Shown here piece after piece: positions 62,002 to 64,000 of a DNA stretch of 64,000 bases (position 1 is the stretch's first letter; the number at the start of each line of letters is the position of its first letter). Where the stretch lies: assembly GCF_043099315.1 (NCBI RefSeq), contig NZ_CP170746.1, one strand, 5' to 3'. The stretch is from Chlorogloeopsis fritschii. GTDB taxonomy: Bacteria > Cyanobacteriota > Cyanobacteriia > Cyanobacteriales > Nostocaceae. The position numbers were made by a program, and so were the translations under genes. The notes beneath the pieces are model-generated. The model saw only the letters and a program-made list of their open reading frames with translations. It ran no database searches and had not been told where the DNA came from.

Positions 62002-62949
62002 ATGCGAGAACTTTATCCACCAATTGAGCCTTATAGAGAAGGGAATTTACGGGTATCAGAAATCCATACAATTCATTTTGAAGAATCTGGTAACCCACAA
62101 GGTAAGCCTATCATTTTACTGCATGGCGGGCCGGGTGGAGGATGTCCACCCTATTATCGGCAGTATTTTCATCCCGAAAAATGGCGATTGGTGATGTTTG
62201 ACCAAAGGGGATGTGGAAAAAGTACACCCCATGCTGAATTGCGAGAAAATACAACTTGGGATTTGGTTAACGATATTGAAAAACTCCGAGAACACTTAGG
62301 AATTGTAAAGTGGGTAGTTTTTGGTGGCAGTTGGGGAAGTACTTTATCTTTAGCTTACAGTGAAACTCATCCCGAACGTTGCAAAGGATTAATTCTGCGT
62401 GGCATTTTTATGCTACGGCAAAAAGAGTTACGTTGGTTCTATCAAGAGGGCACAAGCTATATTTTTCCCGATGCTTGGGAAGAGTATTTAAAACCTATTC
62501 CTGTGGCAGAACGTGATGATATGCTAACAGCATACTACAAACGTTTAACCAGTCTTGATCTGCAAGTCAGGCTAGAAGCCGCTCGTGCTTGGTCTATTTG
62601 GGAAGCTAGTACTAGTAGACTATTTCCAGATCCAGAATTAATGCAAAAGTTTGGTGAAAATGAATTTGCTGATGCTTTTGCACGGATTGAATGTCATTAC
62701 TTTATTAATAAAGGTTTTTTTGAACCCGAAGATCAATTGCTTTTAAATGTTCATCGCATCCGCCATCTTCCAGCTGTAATTATTCAAGGACGTTATGATG
62801 TGGTTTGTCCGATGATATCAGCTTGGGAATTACATTGTGCTTGGCCGGAAGCAGAATTTATTGTTGTTCCTGATGCCGGGCATTCGATGAGCGAACCCGG
62901 AATTCGCAGTGCTTTGATAGAGGCTACGGATCGGTTTGCTTGTTTATGA
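62002..62949 (+). CDS. pip: Proline iminopeptidase
   Basis: A 315-residue alpha/beta-hydrolase of peptidase family S33 that removes N-terminal proline. Oxyanion HGGPGGG is at 41-47, the FDQRGCGKSTPH loop follows, and the triad is S110 (VVFGGSWGSTLSL), D266 (QGRYDVVCP) and H294 (PDAGHSMSEPG). Length and motifs match the classical Pip group. No signal peptide, so it is cytoplasmic. It stands alone, divergent from dusA. Confidence 0.94.
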   Translation: MRELYPPIEPYREGNLRVSEIHTIHFEESGNPQGKPIILLHGGPGGGCPPYYRQYFHPEKWRLVMFDQRGCGKSTPHAELRENTTWDLVNDIEKLREHLGIVKWVVFGGSWGSTLSLAYSETHPERCKGLILRGIFMLRQKELRWFYQEGTSYIFPDAWEEYLKPIPVAERDDMLTAYYKRLTSLDLQVRLEAARAWSIWEASTSRLFPDPELMQKFGENEFADAFARIECHYFINKGFFEPEDQLLLNVHRIRHLPAVIIQGRYDVVCPMISAWELHCAWPEAEFIVVPDAGHSMSEPGIRSALIEATDRFACL

Positions 62950-63054
62950 CATACTCCCTGCACGTCAAACAGCGATCGCAATCAAGTTTAGAGGGCGATC
63001 GCGCAATCTTATAAAGGTAAAGATCCGTACACCAGTCAAGAAAATACCTATAAA

Positions 63055-63345
63055 TTAAGAAAACTCACTTTCAATATCTCTCGATTGATGTAATACTCGG
63101 AAAATTTCTATGTCATCATTTATCTTTATGTAAAACACAACGTAAGGCTTAACAGGAAAACTTCTAAGTTCGTTCATTAAATCATCTCGCTTTTTGCCCA
63201 GATCGGGAAACTGAGCAAGCATTGGAAAACGATTAAGAGTTTGAGCTATTTGTTTGTCAGCTACAATTTGATTTTGTTGAGCTAGGTAAGTCCAAATATC
63301 TTCTAAGTCTTGTTCAGCTTGCCGAGAAATTCTATAGCGATTCAT
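63055..63345 (-). CDS. RelE/ParE family toxin
   Basis: A 96-residue toxin. It begins NRYRISRQAEQDLEDIWTYL, with the standard ParE pattern, and continues with RFPMLAQFPDLGKKRDDL, then LRSFPVKPYVVFYIKINDDI and EIFRVLHQSRD. ParE toxins poison gyrase, and RelE toxins cleave mRNA; the FRVLHQSRD end is nearer ParE. It starts 2 bp after the antitoxin stop, as in a two-gene operon with the antitoxin first. Confidence 0.88.
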   Translation of the reverse strand: MNRYRISRQAEQDLEDIWTYLAQQNQIVADKQIAQTLNRFPMLAQFPDLGKKRDDLMNELRSFPVKPYVVFYIKINDDIEIFRVLHQSRDIESEFS

Positions 63346-63347
63346 TG

Positions 63348-63692
63348 TCAGCTATCCTGATCTAGCTTACGCTGTCCTCGTGCCTTGATATTTTCCAGCA
63401 AACGGGGTAGAGACTCGTCATCGTATTCGGTATATTCTCCATTCTTTAGCTGTTCGGCTGCGATCGCAATATCTCGCTGTAATGCTTCTAACTTTAGCTG
63501 ACGCAGTTCCTCCTGTGTATGCTCAAGTCTATTTATCATTTCCTGAAAGGCACTTGCATCATGGATGACGACTTCTGCTTTGCCATTAACAGTAAGCACA
63601 AGAGGTGATTTAGTCGCCTTGATCTTCTCTAGAAACTGTTTGACGTTGCGCTTAAAGTCTGTAAGAGAGTGAATATGCTCTAGATTAATCAT
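63348..63692 (-). CDS. Phd/YefM-type antitoxin
   Basis: A 114-residue antitoxin. The N-terminal DNA-binding part has HSLTDFKRNVKQFLEKIKAT, then KSPLVLTVNGKAEVVIHDAS and FQEMINRLEHTQEE, typical of Phd/YefM. The C-terminal half is acidic and helical and should wrap the toxin. It is longer than the usual 80-90 residues, and the extra part is polar (DDESLPRLLENIKARGQRK). It heads the operon with the ParE-like toxin and probably represses its own promoter. Confidence 0.87.
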   Translation of the reverse strand: MINLEHIHSLTDFKRNVKQFLEKIKATKSPLVLTVNGKAEVVIHDASAFQEMINRLEHTQEELRQLKLEALQRDIAIAAEQLKNGEYTEYDDESLPRLLENIKARGQRKLDQDS

Positions 63693-63827
63693 AAATTAAA
63701 TACTAAATTGCGTACTTAATTAAGTTCCTATTCAATGCTATCAAAATAAGATTACTCTGCGATCGCTCGTAACCAATCAACGCCAGCATTTTTGTTTCAA
63801 CTTAATGTTGCATTCTCTTAAAAATCT

Positions 63828-63864
63828 GTTACATTACTTTACAGGCAGTTGCAACTGTTACAAA
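63828..63864 (+). promoter_or_regulatory. HLR1-type (RpaB) sites before hli
   Basis: GTTACATT-AC-TTTACAGG (63828-63845) matches the high-light regulatory HLR1 consensus, two (G/T)TTACA(A/T)(A/T) units 2 bp apart, except for the final GG. A third unit, GTTACAAA, lies at 63857-63864. RpaB binds such sites at hli and photosystem genes. Confidence 0.75.
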
Positions 63865-63887
63865 GCTTGAACTTTGGAGTTTTGCTC

Positions 63888-64000
63888 ATGTCAGGTTTCA
63901 AAAATTCTACTCCTACTGTTTCAGATGACCCTAATGCTATGCGTTTTGGGTTCACTCCTGAAAGTGAAAACTGGAACGGTCGCTTTGCAATGATTGGTTT
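63888..64000 (+). CDS. High-light-inducible protein (Hlip/ScpB-E-type), partial
   Basis: Only the first 37 codons are in the window. It begins MSGFKNSTPTVSDDPNAMRF and has the chlorophyll-binding start of the helix, TPESENWNGRFAMIG, which is the ExxNGRxAM motif of one-helix proteins. Hlips bind chlorophyll and carotenoid and protect photosystem II assembly in high light. It is cut off by the right edge. Its HLR1-like sites upstream agree with this call. Confidence 0.9.
   Translation, partial: MSGFKNSTPTVSDDPNAMRFGFTPESENWNGRFAMIG

Overview
The window looks like the chromosome of a filamentous cyanobacterium, probably of the Nostocales. The evidence is direct: many HIP1 octamers (GCGATCGC), heptanucleotide tandem repeats in intergenic DNA, a ChlI magnesium chelatase subunit, the CruF/CruG carotenoid pair, a high-light-inducible protein and a group 3 sigma factor. 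The species cannot be named from the sequence alone. No rRNA, tRNA, CRISPR array, prophage or intact insertion sequence was seen.

Layout. 1-3.7 kb: the N-terminus of a STAS/sugar-transferase fusion (minus strand, cut by the window edge), queE, and two small cyanobacterial proteins (DUF3318, YbjN-like). 4-8.2 kb: a four-gene polar amino-acid ABC importer (natF-natG-natH-bgtA type). 8.5-16.8 kb: an alpha/beta hydrolase, a lipoprotein, a glycosyltransferase, a DUF5895 protein, a VOC protein, ribosomal proteins L21 and L27, and cruF. 16.8-22 kb: cruG, an RNase HI with a C-terminal extension, a small phosphatase, a LysR regulator and a GST.

22.4-39.7 kb is a surface-polysaccharide locus that looks AT-rich in its first half. 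It holds at least five glycosyltransferases, an NDP-sugar epimerase, a Wzx flippase, a Wzy/WaaL-type polymerase or ligase, a WecG/TagA transferase, two extracytoplasmic glycoside hydrolases and a Wzc-type tyrosine autokinase. Together these could assemble, flip, polymerise, trim and export an exopolysaccharide. The STAS/sugar-transferase at the left edge is a possible chain initiator.

39.7-54 kb is accessory in character: a frameshifted Uma2 nuclease gene, a Pol-beta-type nucleotidyltransferase, chlI, a GT-B protein carrying a repeat-derived insertion, a cysteine lyase, a SulP transporter split by a frameshift, a GMC oxidoreductase, a cobalamin riboswitch ahead of a DUF1636 protein, and a divergent HxlR/cupin pair with a candidate operator. 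54-60 kb is a minus-strand housekeeping run: prfB with its programmed +1 frameshift, a DUF3285 microprotein, ybeY, dgkA, trpG/pabA and a metallo-hydrolase-like protein lacking most metal ligands, with a Bax-inhibitor-1 protein beside it. 60-64 kb: sigF, dusA, a proline iminopeptidase, a type II toxin-antitoxin pair, and the start of an hli gene preceded by HLR1-type (RpaB) sites.

The intergenic DNA carries several small repeat families: two families of about 66 bp elements with terminal inverted repeats, perfect 15 bp hairpins, clusters of palindromes and heptamer arrays. I did not find a clearly new multi-gene system. The best leads are the riboswitch-controlled DUF1636 gene, the miniature elements, the degenerate metallo-hydrolase in the ybeY-dgkA-trpG run, and the polysaccharide locus with two built-in glycosidases.
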